This document shows, piece by piece, positions 1 to 6,113 of a DNA stretch of 6,674 nucleotides. The stretch lies in NCBI GenBank assembly GCA_025964215.1, contig JAOPZG010000126.1, forward strand, positions 1 through 6,674, in the 5' to 3' direction. The notes below the pieces were generated by a model. The model was not told where the DNA came from, did no database searches, and saw nothing but the letters and a program-made list of their open reading frames with translations. The position numbers and the translations under genes are program-made. The first letter of the stretch is position 1. Each line of letters starts with the position of its first letter. Source of the DNA: Conexibacter sp. (GTDB lineage: Bacteria; Actinomycetota; Thermoleophilia; Solirubrobacterales; Solirubrobacteraceae).

Positions 1-129
1 GGAGCCGAAGGCGGCGAGGTGCGCCCGCGGCGTGGGCTTGGCCGCGGCCGCGGAGGCCGGCGCCGCCGGCAGCGCCACCGCCCCGGCGAGGACGAGGCTC
101 AGCAGCGCGGATCGACCGAGGGACACCAT
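1..129 (-). CDS. Exported protein of unknown function (5' end only)
   Basis: On the minus strand, an ATG at 129-127 opens 43 codons that run off the left edge without a stop. The visible part is a classical Sec signal peptide: a short N-terminus with one Arg (MVSLGRSALL), a hydrophobic Leu/Val/Ala core, then an AxA-type cleavage region (APASAAAA) at about residues 24-30, followed by KPTPRAHLAAFGS. No lipobox cysteine is present, so export rather than lipidation is expected. A second in-frame start, GTG at 126-124, is equally possible, because neither has a good Shine-Dalgarno sequence. A candidate promoter sits just upstream, so the mRNA may be leaderless. The mature domain is outside the window and the function cannot be named. 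The gene diverges from the phosphodiesterase gene at 278. Confidence 0.6.
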   Translation of the reverse strand, partial: MVSLGRSALLSLVLAGAVALPAAPASAAAAKPTPRAHLAAFGS

Positions 130-133
130 GCCG

Positions 134-162
134 ACACTACGCGCAGCGGCGCGATCCGTCAC
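134..162 (-). promoter_or_regulatory. Candidate promoter for the minus-strand exported-protein gene
   Basis: Read on the minus strand, GTGACG (162-157, 4/6 to TTGACA) is followed after exactly 17 bases by TAGTGT (139-134, matching TAnnnT). The -10 box ends only 4 bases before the ATG at 129 and 7 bases before the GTG at 126, the geometry expected of a leaderless transcript, which is common in actinobacteria. It is a match by eye only. No comparable plus-strand promoter was found for the gene at 278. Confidence 0.3.
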
Positions 163-263
163 ACCGCGCGGCTCGGTCACCGACCGTTCACGAGCGCGCA
201 ACCGCCGCGTCACTCGCCGGCCGCGCCCCCGCTCGAAGGTGCGAGGGGTCCGCATCACCGACA

Positions 264-268
264 GGGAG
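264..268 (+). promoter_or_regulatory. Ribosome binding site deciding the start at 278
   Basis: GGGAG lies 9 bases before ATG 278. The frame is open back to position 32, but only this start has both a Shine-Dalgarno sequence and an immediate signal peptide, so the longer reading is rejected. Confidence 0.7.
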
Positions 269-277
269 AGACTCTCC

Positions 278-2212
278 ATGCACAGGTCCAACCGGGCGCG
301 ACTCGTCGCGCTGACCCTCGCCTTCGCCGCCGCCTGCGGCGCGGCGCCCGCCGCCCACGCCGGCGGCTTCGACCTCGAGGCGCACCGCGGCGGCCGCGGG
401 CTGCGCCCCGAGAACACGCTGGCGTCCTTCGGCAACGCGCTGCGCCTCGGCGTCAGCACGCTGGAGCTCGACACCGGCGTCACCAAGGACGGCATCGTCG
501 TCGTCAGCCACGAGCGCCGGATCTCGCCGCTGGAGTGCGGCGGCGACCCCAAGAACCCCAACATCGGCAAGCTGATCCACGACTTGACCTACGCGCAGAT
601 CCGGACGCTCGACTGCGGCTCGCGCGGCGTCGACGACGCGCTCAAGGCCACGCAGGAGGCGGTGCCCGGCACGCACATGCCGAAGCTCGCGCAGGTCTTC
701 GCGCTCGCCGCGCGCTACGGCGCCAAGGACGTGCAGTTCAACATCGAGACCAAGCTCGACCCCACCGCCCCCGGCGACACCGTCGGCCCGGACGCGTTCG
801 CCCGCAAGGTCATCGCCCAGATCCGGAAGGCGCACGTCACGCGCCGGAGCCTGTTGCAGTCCTTCGACTGGCGCACCCTGAGGATCGCCCGCAAGGTCGC
901 GCCGTCGCTGCGGCGCGTCGCGCTGGCGCAGCCGTCCAACGCCTACCCGGGCTCGCCCTGGACGGCGGGCTACAGGATCACCTCCAAGAAGCCGTTCGAC
1001 GACGGGTCGCTCGCGCTCGTGGTCGCCCGCGACCTGAAGGCCGACGTCCTCTCCCCCGTCTCGACCTCGACCACCGCGAGGCTGATCAAGTCCTCGCACA
1101 ACGTCAAGCTCCCGGTCGTCCCCTGGACGGTCGACGAGAAGCCCGAGATGGCCAAGCTGATCGACCTGGGCGTCGACGGCCTCATCAGCGACTACCCGGA
1201 CCGCCTGCGCGAGGTGCTGATCGCCAAGGGCATCGACGTCCCGGACCCGCTGCCCTCGCCGTTCGACGTCGAGGCGCACCGCGGCGGCCGCGGCGTGCGG
1301 CCGGAGAACACGCTCGCGTCGTTCTCCTACGCCTTGGACCACCACGTCGACACGCTGGAGCTCGACACCGGCGTGACCAAGGACGGGTACCTGGTCGTCT
1401 CGCACAACCGCGCGATCAATCCGGTGCACTGCTTCGGCCCCTACGGCGGGCAGCTGATCAAGGACCTGACCCTGGCGCAGGTCAAGGAGGAGGACTGCGG
1501 CCACCTCGACCCCGGCTTCCCGCAGCAGGTCGCCCAGGGCGTCCAGCGGATGCCCACGCTCCAGGAGGTCTTCGACCTCGTCAAGGCGCGCGGTGACGAC
1601 ACGACGCGGTTCAACATCGAGACGAAGATCTCGCCGGCGGTCGACGACACGGTCCCCTACGGCCAGTTCACGGCCAAGCTGGTGAAGGCGATCCAGGACA
1701 ACGACCTCGAGGACCGCGCGATGATCCAGTCCTTCGACTGGCGCACGATCATGTTGTCCAAGAAGCTCGACCCGTCGATCGAGACGGTGGCGTTGGTCTG
1801 GCAGTACGCCGGCAGCGACTGCGACGACCTCGGCGACGAGTGCTCGCTGGAGGCCGTCGTCGGCGACCCGTCGGTGGTCTCGCCGTGGACCGGCGGCCTG
1901 GACTGGTGGGAGACGCAGGACCTCGGCAAGCTGGTGAAGGCCGCGCACGCCGACGTCGTCTCCTCCAACTGGCAGGTCCACGACCCCAACCAGGTGCACG
2001 TCGACTCCGCGGACGAGAACCTGCGGACCGACCCGGGGAACTACCACGGCCCGACGGTGCCCGAGCTCCAGGACGACGGCCTCCGGGTCGTGCCCTACAC
2101 GGTGGATGACGAGGCGACGATGCAGCGCGTCATCGACCTCGGCGTCGACGGCATCATCAGCGACTTCCCCGAGCGCCTCCAGCTCGTCGCGAAGCGCAAC
2201 GGGCTGAAGTAG
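278..2212 (+). CDS. Exported tandem-domain glycerophosphodiester phosphodiesterase
   Basis: This 644-residue protein has two GDPD domains. GDPDs hydrolyse glycerophosphodiesters to glycerol-3-phosphate and an alcohol, using a metal ion. Residues 1-28 form a Sec signal peptide (MHRSNRAR, hydrophobic core, AHA at the cut). Domain 1 covers about 31-325: HR at H36/R37, PENT 44-47, metal ligands E63 and D65, second catalytic His H78, FNIETK with E157, and a closing GVDGLISDYP. Domain 2 covers about 331-640: H334/R335, PENT 342-345, E361/D363, H376, E448, and GVDGIISDFP. Both active sites therefore look intact. One Cys pair is conserved in both domains (C87/C113, C385/C407) and may form disulfides, as expected outside the cell. 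Domain 2 carries an extra stretch with SDCDDLGDEC and an acidic loop before its last strand. Most bacterial secreted GDPDs have one domain of roughly 300-380 residues, so this is about double. The role is presumably phosphate or carbon scavenging from phospholipid head groups or teichoic-type polymers. Substrate is not inferable. Confidence 0.9.
   Translation: MHRSNRARLVALTLAFAAACGAAPAAHAGGFDLEAHRGGRGLRPENTLASFGNALRLGVSTLELDTGVTKDGIVVVSHERRISPLECGGDPKNPNIGKLIHDLTYAQIRTLDCGSRGVDDALKATQEAVPGTHMPKLAQVFALAARYGAKDVQFNIETKLDPTAPGDTVGPDAFARKVIAQIRKAHVTRRSLLQSFDWRTLRIARKVAPSLRRVALAQPSNAYPGSPWTAGYRITSKKPFDDGSLALVVARDLKADVLSPVSTSTTARLIKSSHNVKLPVVPWTVDEKPEMAKLIDLGVDGLISDYPDRLREVLIAKGIDVPDPLPSPFDVEAHRGGRGVRPENTLASFSYALDHHVDTLELDTGVTKDGYLVVSHNRAINPVHCFGPYGGQLIKDLTLAQVKEEDCGHLDPGFPQQVAQGVQRMPTLQEVFDLVKARGDDTTRFNIETKISPAVDDTVPYGQFTAKLVKAIQDNDLEDRAMIQSFDWRTIMLSKKLDPSIETVALVWQYAGSDCDDLGDECSLEAVVGDPSVVSPWTGGLDWWETQDLGKLVKAAHADVVSSNWQVHDPNQVHVDSADENLRTDPGNYHGPTVPELQDDGLRVVPYTVDDEATMQRVIDLGVDGIISDFPERLQLVAKRNGLK
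375..399 (+). repeat. Direct repeat, copy 1 (start of GDPD domain 1)
   Basis: Twenty-five bases are identical to 1269-1293, encoding the EAHRGGRG active-site motif of each domain. The two copies are 894 bases (298 codons) apart. Further nearly identical stretches follow (ELDTGVTKDG and QSFDWRT in both halves). This marks an internal gene duplication. Confidence 0.75.
1269..1293 (+). repeat. Direct repeat, copy 2 (start of GDPD domain 2)
   Basis: This is the second copy of the 25-base identity at 375-399, at the equivalent point of the second phosphodiesterase domain. It reflects duplication of the catalytic domain, not a mobile element: no terminal repeats or transposase are present. Confidence 0.75.
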
Positions 2213-2218
2213 CCCCGC

Positions 2219-2247
2219 GTGGCGCGATCCGCCCTTGGTCGTACCAT
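2219..2247 (+). promoter_or_regulatory. Weak candidate promoter for the gntR-family gene
   Basis: GTGGCG (2219-2224, 3/6 to TTGACA) and TACCAT (2242-2247, matches TAnnnT) are 17 bases apart. The -10 overlaps the right arm of the TGGT-CGT-ACCA dyad, so a bound regulator would block it. Transcription would begin near 2254, where the regulator-like reading frame begins. It is a by-eye match in very GC-rich DNA. Confidence 0.25.
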
Positions 2248-2258
2248 GGGCGGATCGC
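2224..2258. terminator. Long hairpin after the GDPD gene; possible terminator and/or operator
   Basis: An 11-base perfect stem (2224-2234 GCGATCCGCCC with 2248-2258 GGGCGGATCGC) is followed by a single T/T mismatch, then a 4-base stem TGGT/ACCA (2236-2239 with 2243-2246) and a 3-base loop CGT. It starts 12 bases after the GDPD stop, the usual place for a terminator, but has no T-run. Many high-GC terminators also lack one. Its tip holds the candidate operator shared with the permease upstream region, so it may serve as a binding site instead or as well. Confidence 0.45.
2236..2246. promoter_or_regulatory. Candidate GntR operator, site 1
   Basis: TGGTCGTACCA is an 11-base dyad with 4-base arms around CGT. 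It shares the exact 9-mer GGTCGTACC with 3079-3087, in front of the permease, and abuts an ATG just as that copy does. It fits the general GntR-superfamily operator form GT-n-AC (FadR-type TnGTnnnACnA) better than the HutC-type form with a TA centre, although the adjacent regulator has a HutC-type effector domain. Autoregulation plus control of the neighbouring operon is the natural reading. Confidence 0.5.
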
Positions 2259-3012
2259 CGCCACCGGTGACAGCACGGACGCCGCCCTCGGCCGCCTGGA
2301 CACGCGCTCGCTCAGCGGGCGCGTCCGCGACGAGCTGCTGAAGGCCATCCACAGCGAGGCCTTCCCGGAGGGGCGGCTGCCGCCGGAGGCCGACCTCGCG
2401 GTGCAGCTCGGCGTGAGCCGGACGACGATCCGCGCCGCGCTCCAGTCGCTGGCCGACGACGGGATCGTCTCGCGCCGCCGCCGCCACGGGACGGTCGTCA
2501 ACCGCCACGTGCTGCGCAGCTCGATGGGCCTCAACCGGCTCGTCTCCTTCCGCGCGCTGATCGAGCAGTCCGGCCACGTGCCGTCGGTCGACCCGCAGGT
2601 CCACCGCGCGCAGGCCGCCGAGGAGGACGCGGCCGAGGCGCTGGGCCTGGAGCCCGGCACGCCGTGCCTGATCGTCAAGCGCCTGCTGCGCGCCGGCGGC
2701 GACCCGGTCATCCACATCACCGACACCGTCGCGCTCGACCGGCTGCCCGCGCTCGGCGACATCGTGGACGGCGACTCGACCTTCGACTTCCTCGCGGCCA
2801 ACGGCGCCGGGGTGGTCGACCACGTCCGCGCCGAGATCGTCCCGCGCGTGGCCGACCGCACGCAGCCGCGCGAGCTCGAGGTCGCTCCCGGCACGCCGTA
2901 CATCGAGCTGCGCGAGACGCTCTTCACGCGCGAGCACGACCGGATCGCGTTCTCGCGGATCGCCGTAGATGACACGCTCGTCCGCCTCTCGCTGGTCCGC
3001 CGCGACCTGTAG
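2254..3012 (+). CDS. GntR-family transcriptional regulator with UTRA domain (HutC type); start unresolved
   Basis: A winged helix DNA-binding domain (from SLSGRVRDELLKAI near residue 19, through LGVSRTTIRAALQSL at about 52-66, to RRRRHGTVVN) is joined to a UTRA effector-binding domain (about residues 95-250, e.g. LIVKRLLRAGGDPVIHITD, ending LVRRDL). The first ordinary in-frame start, GTG 2401, would delete the first half of the DNA-binding domain. Upstream in this frame there is no ATG, GTG or TTG back to a stop at 2107-2109; only CTG 2296 and ATC 2254 are available. Third codon positions are 13/14 G or C from 2254 to 2295, so coding probably reaches about 2254. That gives 252 residues, normal for this family. 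The nearest ATG (2246) is one base out of frame. The product probably controls the guanidine/urea operon directly downstream (76-base gap), with the effector being its substrate or an intermediate. The family is certain; the start is not. Confidence 0.8.
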   Translation: MAATGDSTDAALGRLDTRSLSGRVRDELLKAIHSEAFPEGRLPPEADLAVQLGVSRTTIRAALQSLADDGIVSRRRRHGTVVNRHVLRSSMGLNRLVSFRALIEQSGHVPSVDPQVHRAQAAEEDAAEALGLEPGTPCLIVKRLLRAGGDPVIHITDTVALDRLPALGDIVDGDSTFDFLAANGAGVVDHVRAEIVPRVADRTQPRELEVAPGTPYIELRETLFTREHDRIAFSRIAVDDTLVRLSLVRRDL

Positions 3013-3029
3013 ACCCGACCGAGTGGACA

Positions 3030-3047
3030 ACCCGGTTCCGACCGGGT
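3030..3047. terminator. Hairpin between regulator and permease genes
   Basis: ACCCGGT (3030-3036) pairs perfectly with ACCGGGT (3041-3047) around a TCCG loop, 17 bases after the regulator's stop. There is no T-run. It could be a partial terminator or attenuator before the permease, or an extra protein-binding dyad, since its centre reads GGT-TCCG-ACC, similar in arms to the GGT-CGT-ACC sites. Weakly supported functionally; the base pairing itself is clear. Confidence 0.35.
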
Positions 3048-3077
3048 GACCAATGGCACGGCCACGCGAATCCGCAA

Positions 3078-3088
3078 AGGTCGTACCT
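3078..3088. promoter_or_regulatory. Candidate GntR operator, site 2
   Basis: AGGTCGTACCT is an 11-base dyad around CGT, carrying the same GGTCGTACC 9-mer as 2237-2245. It directly precedes the permease ATG at 3089 and overlaps its Shine-Dalgarno sequence (AAAGG 3076-3080), so a bound protein would lie across the start region. I did not find the 9-mer, or its complement, elsewhere in the window. Confidence 0.5.
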
Positions 3089-4621
3089 ATGAGCAATCAC
3101 GCTGCCGCCGAGGCGCGAGACGCCGAGGACCTCGCGGGCTTCGGCTACCCCCAGCAACTGCACCGCAAGCTCGGGAGCTACGCCTCCTTCGCCGCCGGCT
3201 TCTCGTTCGTCTCGATCCTGACGACCGTCTTCCAGCTCTTCTTCTTCGGGTTCTCCTTCGGCGGCGCGGCCTTCTTCTGGACGTGGCCGATCGTCTTCGC
3301 CGGCCAGTTGATGGTGGCCTTCTGCTTCTGCGAGCTGGCCGCGCGCTACCCCATCTCGGGCTGCATCTACCAGTGGTCGCGGAGGCTCTCCAACCCGACC
3401 GTCGGCTGGTTCGCCGGCTGGACGATGCTGATCGCGCAGATCGTCACGGTCTCCGCGGCGGCGATCGCGCTCCAGGTCGTCATGCCGACGCTGTGGTCGG
3501 GCTTCCAGCTCGTCGGCAGCGACCCGTCGCTCGCCACGTCCGACGGCGCGACCAACGCGGTCCTGCTCGGCGTCATCCTCATCACGCTCACCACCATCAT
3601 CAACGCGATCGGCGTCTCGCTGATGTCGCGGATCAACGTCATCGGCGTCACCTGCGAGCTGATCGGCGTCGTCGCGCTCGTGATCCTGCTCTTCACCCAC
3701 GCCGAGCGCGGACCGTCCGCCGTGCTCCACCAGACCGGCGCCGTGCCGGGCGGCTACTTCAGCGCCTTCATCATCTCCTCGCTGATGGCGGCCTACGTGA
3801 TGGTCGGCTTCGACTCGGCCGGCGAGCTCTCGGAGGAGACCAAGGACCCCCGGCGCACCGCGCCGCGCGCGATCCTGCGGGCGCTCACCGCCTCGGGCGT
3901 CGGCGGCGCGCTGCTGCTGCTCGCCGGGATCCTCGCGGCGCCGTCGCTGACCAACGGCGACCTCGCCGCCGGCGGCCTGCCTTACGTGCTGACGAGCTCG
4001 CTCGGCGACACGGTCGGCAAGCTCTTCCTCGCCGACGTGACGATCGCGATCTGCGTCTGCACGCTGGCGATCCAGACGGCGGCGACCAGGATGATGTTCT
4101 CGATGTCGCGCGACCGCGTCCTGCCGGGCCACGGCGTGCTCGGCAAGGTCTCGACGGTCACCGGCACGCCGGTGCTGCCGGCGGTCGTCGTCGGCCTGCT
4201 CAGCGCGGCGATCCTGCTCGTCAACGTCGGCGAGGCCTCGTTGTTCACCGCCTTGACGAGCGTGTGCATCGTGATGCTCTACGGCGCGTACCTGATGGTG
4301 ACGGTCCCGATGCTCGTCCGCCGCCTGCGCGGCGAGTGGACGACCCAGCCCGGCCACTTCTCGCTCGGCGCCTGGGGCCTGCCGGTCAACGTCATCGCCG
4401 TGGCCTACGGTGCCCTGCAGATGATCAACCTCGGTTGGCCGCGCGCCTCGGTCTACGACCCGGCCGGCGGCCACTGGTACCTGCAGTACTTCTCGCTGCT
4501 CTTCGTCGGCGGGTCGCTGGTCATCGGCCTCGGCGCCTACGCGCTGCACCGCCGCGAGCTCTCGGCCGGGACCGTCCAGGCGGCCCCGACGGACCTCGGC
4601 GTCGAGGTCGCGGGCGCGTGA
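3089..4621 (+). CDS. APC-superfamily permease of the urea/guanidine carboxylase operon
   Basis: This is a 510-residue inner-membrane transporter with about 12 hydrophobic segments (roughly 33-55, 60-82, 108-133, 158-178, 186-203, 222-242, 266-287, 312-333, 362-381, 385-409, 430-449, 465-486). Family signs of the amino acid/choline branch are GYPQQLHRKLGSYASFA near the N-terminus, WPIVFAGQL (66-74), CELAARYPISG (81-91), the conserved ELSEETKDPRRTAPRAI loop (246-262) and MSRDRVLPGHG (339-349). Permeases of this kind recur beside urea carboxylase genes. The substrate is presumably guanidine, urea or a related small nitrogen compound taken up by ion symport (inference). ATG 3089 is chosen because AAAGG lies 8 bases upstream; ATG 3053 would add 12 residues that look unlike the family. 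The stop (TGA 4619-4621) overlaps the next gene's GTG. Confidence 0.88.
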   Translation: MSNHAAAEARDAEDLAGFGYPQQLHRKLGSYASFAAGFSFVSILTTVFQLFFFGFSFGGAAFFWTWPIVFAGQLMVAFCFCELAARYPISGCIYQWSRRLSNPTVGWFAGWTMLIAQIVTVSAAAIALQVVMPTLWSGFQLVGSDPSLATSDGATNAVLLGVILITLTTIINAIGVSLMSRINVIGVTCELIGVVALVILLFTHAERGPSAVLHQTGAVPGGYFSAFIISSLMAAYVMVGFDSAGELSEETKDPRRTAPRAILRALTASGVGGALLLLAGILAAPSLTNGDLAAGGLPYVLTSSLGDTVGKLFLADVTIAICVCTLAIQTAATRMMFSMSRDRVLPGHGVLGKVSTVTGTPVLPAVVVGLLSAAILLVNVGEASLFTALTSVCIVMLYGAYLMVTVPMLVRRLRGEWTTQPGHFSLGAWGLPVNVIAVAYGALQMINLGWPRASVYDPAGGHWYLQYFSLLFVGGSLVIGLGAYALHRRELSAGTVQAAPTDLGVEVAGA

Positions 4622-5490
4622 CCGCGGAAGAGCTCGCGGGGGCTCACCTTCCGTCCGAGCCCGGGACCCACACGACGCACGGCGCCCGGGACCACGCCCG
4701 GGCGCAGGGCGGGACGGTCGTCGAGGCGATGCCGACGCTGCCGGCGTCGGCCTGGCCGGCGCCGCCCGCGGGCGTGGCGGCGAGCGACCTCACGTGGGCC
4801 GAGGTCGTCGCCGGCGGCAACTACGCCAACAAGCTCGTGGCGCGCGGGACGACGATCCGGCTGACCGACCTCGCCGGCGACGCCTGCGCCCACCTGCTGC
4901 TCTTCAACGCCGACCAGCCGTGGGAGCGGCTCAACGTCGCCGACACCGTCAAGGTGCCGTGGCAGGCCTACCTCGGCGCCGGCCACCCGCTGCTCAGCGA
5001 CCAGGGCCGCGTGCTGGCGAGCATCGTCGAGGACTCCTCCGGCGCGCACGACGCGCTCTGCGGGACGACCTCGCTGGGCGCCAACGAGGCGCGCTACGGC
5101 GACGGCGCGCCGCAGGGTCCCTCGCCCGCGGGTCGCGAGCTCTTCCTGCTGGGCGGCTCGAAGCACGGCCTCGGCGCGCGCGACGTCCCGCCGTCGCTCT
5201 CGTTCTTCCAAGGCGTAGGTGTCGGCGACGACGGGACGTTGAGCTTCACGGGCTCCGCGGGTCCGGGCCGCTCGGTGACGCTGCGCGCGGAGCTCCCGCT
5301 CGTCGTGCTGCTCGCCAACGTCCCGCACCCGCTGGATCCGCGCGAGTCCTACACCTGCACCGCGCTGGAGGTGCTCGCCTGGCGCGGCGCGCCGACCGCG
5401 CCGCAGGACCCGCTGTGGTCCGCGACGCCCGAGGGCGAGCGCGCGTACCTCAACACGGATGACTACGCGACCGCGCGGGGGCTGGCGTGA
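4618..5490 (+). CDS. Urea-carboxylase-associated protein 1 (UAAP1, DUF1989 type); probable carboxyguanidine deaminase subunit
   Basis: This 290-residue protein belongs to the DUF1989-type family found beside urea/guanidine carboxylases. Visible conserved blocks are LTWAEVVAGGNYANKLVARG (58-77), LRLTDL-like IRLTDLAGDACAHLLLFNAD (80-99), ERLNVADTVKVPWQAYL (103-119), LLSDQGRVLASI (125-136), HDALCG with H144, D145 and C148 (likely metal/active-site residues), SKHGLGARDVPPSLSFF (181-197), VTLRAELPLVVLLAN (220-234) and LDPRESYTCTALEVLAWRG (239-257). In other bacteria the two associated proteins act together as carboxyguanidine deaminase, turning carboxyguanidine into allophanate and ammonia. I cannot say which of the two subunit letters (CgdA/CgdB) applies. 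GTG 4618 is preferred because it overlaps the permease stop (GTGA), has GAGG 10 bases upstream and includes the ARDHARAQGGTVVEAMPTLP leader that looks family-like. ATG 4729 would drop it and has GAGG too close. The protein is cytoplasmic. Confidence 0.9.
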   Translation: MTAEELAGAHLPSEPGTHTTHGARDHARAQGGTVVEAMPTLPASAWPAPPAGVAASDLTWAEVVAGGNYANKLVARGTTIRLTDLAGDACAHLLLFNADQPWERLNVADTVKVPWQAYLGAGHPLLSDQGRVLASIVEDSSGAHDALCGTTSLGANEARYGDGAPQGPSPAGRELFLLGGSKHGLGARDVPPSLSFFQGVGVGDDGTLSFTGSAGPGRSVTLRAELPLVVLLANVPHPLDPRESYTCTALEVLAWRGAPTAPQDPLWSATPEGERAYLNTDDYATARGLA

Positions 5491-6113
5491 GCGCGACGCT
5501 GGCGCAGGGCACGGTCGTCTCCGACGAGACGGTCCCGGCGCGCGCGCCGTGGTCGGGCGTCGTCGCCGCGGGCCACGTCCTGACGATCGTCGACCTCGCC
5601 GGCAACCAGGCCGTCGACTGCCTGCTCTACCGCGCCGGCGACACGGCCGAGCGCTACAGCGCGGCGGACACGATCGCCGCGCAGGGCTCGATCTTCCTCA
5701 CGACCGGGAGCGTGCTGCGCTCGTGCGAGGGCCGGCCGCTGATGAGCGTCGTCGCCGACGACGTCGGCCGCCACGACACGATCGGCGGCGCCTGCTCGAA
5801 GGAGTCCAACACCCTGCGCTACGGCCACCACACGCACCACCAGCACGCGTGCGTGGAGAACTTCCTGCGCGAGGGCGCCAAGTGGGGCCTGGGCAAGCGC
5901 GACCTGGTGTCCAACATCAACTGGTACATGAACGTCCCCGTCGAGGCCGACGGCACGCTGGGGATCGTCGACGGGCTCTCCGCGCCCGGGCTGTCGGTGT
6001 CGCTGCGCGCCGAGGTCGACACGCTCGTGCTGGTGTCCAACTGCCCGCAGGTCAACAACCCGTGCAACGGCTTCGACCCGACGCCGGTCCGCATGGTCGT
6101 CACGGCGCCCTGA
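5487..6113 (+). CDS. Urea-carboxylase-associated protein 2 (UAAP2, DUF1989 type); probable carboxyguanidine deaminase subunit
   Basis: This 208-residue protein is a paralogue of the preceding gene and a member of the same DUF1989-type group. Landmarks are VLTIVDLAGNQAVDCLLY (31-48), ERYSAADTIAAQGSIFLTTG (55-74), RHDTIGGACSKESNTLRYG (95-113) with H96, D97 and C103, HACVENF with C122, INWYMNVPVEADG (144-156), SLRAEVDTLVLVSNCPQVNN (172-191) and PCNGFDPTPVR (192-202) with C186 and C193. The Cys/His clusters suggest metal binding. It would pair with the upstream protein as carboxyguanidine deaminase, producing allophanate plus ammonia in the cytoplasm. The start is GTG 5487, overlapping the previous stop (GTGA), with GGGG (5477-5480) 6 bases before it. 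Its own TGA shares one base with the carboxylase ATG. All expected blocks are intact. Confidence 0.92.
   Translation: MSATLAQGTVVSDETVPARAPWSGVVAAGHVLTIVDLAGNQAVDCLLYRAGDTAERYSAADTIAAQGSIFLTTGSVLRSCEGRPLMSVVADDVGRHDTIGGACSKESNTLRYGHHTHHQHACVENFLREGAKWGLGKRDLVSNINWYMNVPVEADGTLGIVDGLSAPGLSVSLRAEVDTLVLVSNCPQVNNPCNGFDPTPVRMVVTAP

Noticed and set aside
174..186. Small palindrome CGGTC-acc-GACCG in the divergent gap
   Set aside because: Only five base pairs, expected often in such GC-rich DNA, and not matching the GGTCGTACC site.
32..277. Upstream extension of the GDPD frame (82 more residues)
   Set aside because: It would overlap the opposing exported-protein gene and bury the signal peptide; ATG 278 has a good Shine-Dalgarno sequence.
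320..345. Lipoprotein signal in the GDPD protein (Cys20)
   Set aside because: The residues before Cys20 are Ala-Ala-Ala with no Leu at -3, and the hydrophobic region continues to an AHA cleavage site; ordinary Sec export is more likely.
188..2047. 619-codon open frame on the minus strand
   Set aside because: Antisense to the clear GDPD gene; Val/Arg/Asp-rich, no recognisable domain.
2246..2341. Short 31-codon frame from ATG 2246 as a gene of its own
   Set aside because: Third positions are less GC-rich than in the regulator frame over the same bases and the peptide has no recognisable features. It is discussed only as part of the regulator start problem.
3013..3088. Guanidine-I, -II or -III riboswitch before the permease
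   Set aside because: The hairpin loop is TCCG, not the ACGR loops of guanidine-II. The long-loop pseudoknot of guanidine-III and the conserved core of guanidine-I are not visible. By eye only.
2924..4549. 541-codon open frame on the minus strand
   Set aside because: It lies antisense to the permease and gives a low-complexity Arg/Asp/Glu/His-rich product, a typical by-product of high-GC coding DNA.
3046..4617. Upstream extension of the UAAP1 frame through the permease gene
   Set aside because: The frame is open but Arg/Pro-rich and overlaps the permease, which has a full transmembrane pattern; UAAP1 starts at GTG 4618.
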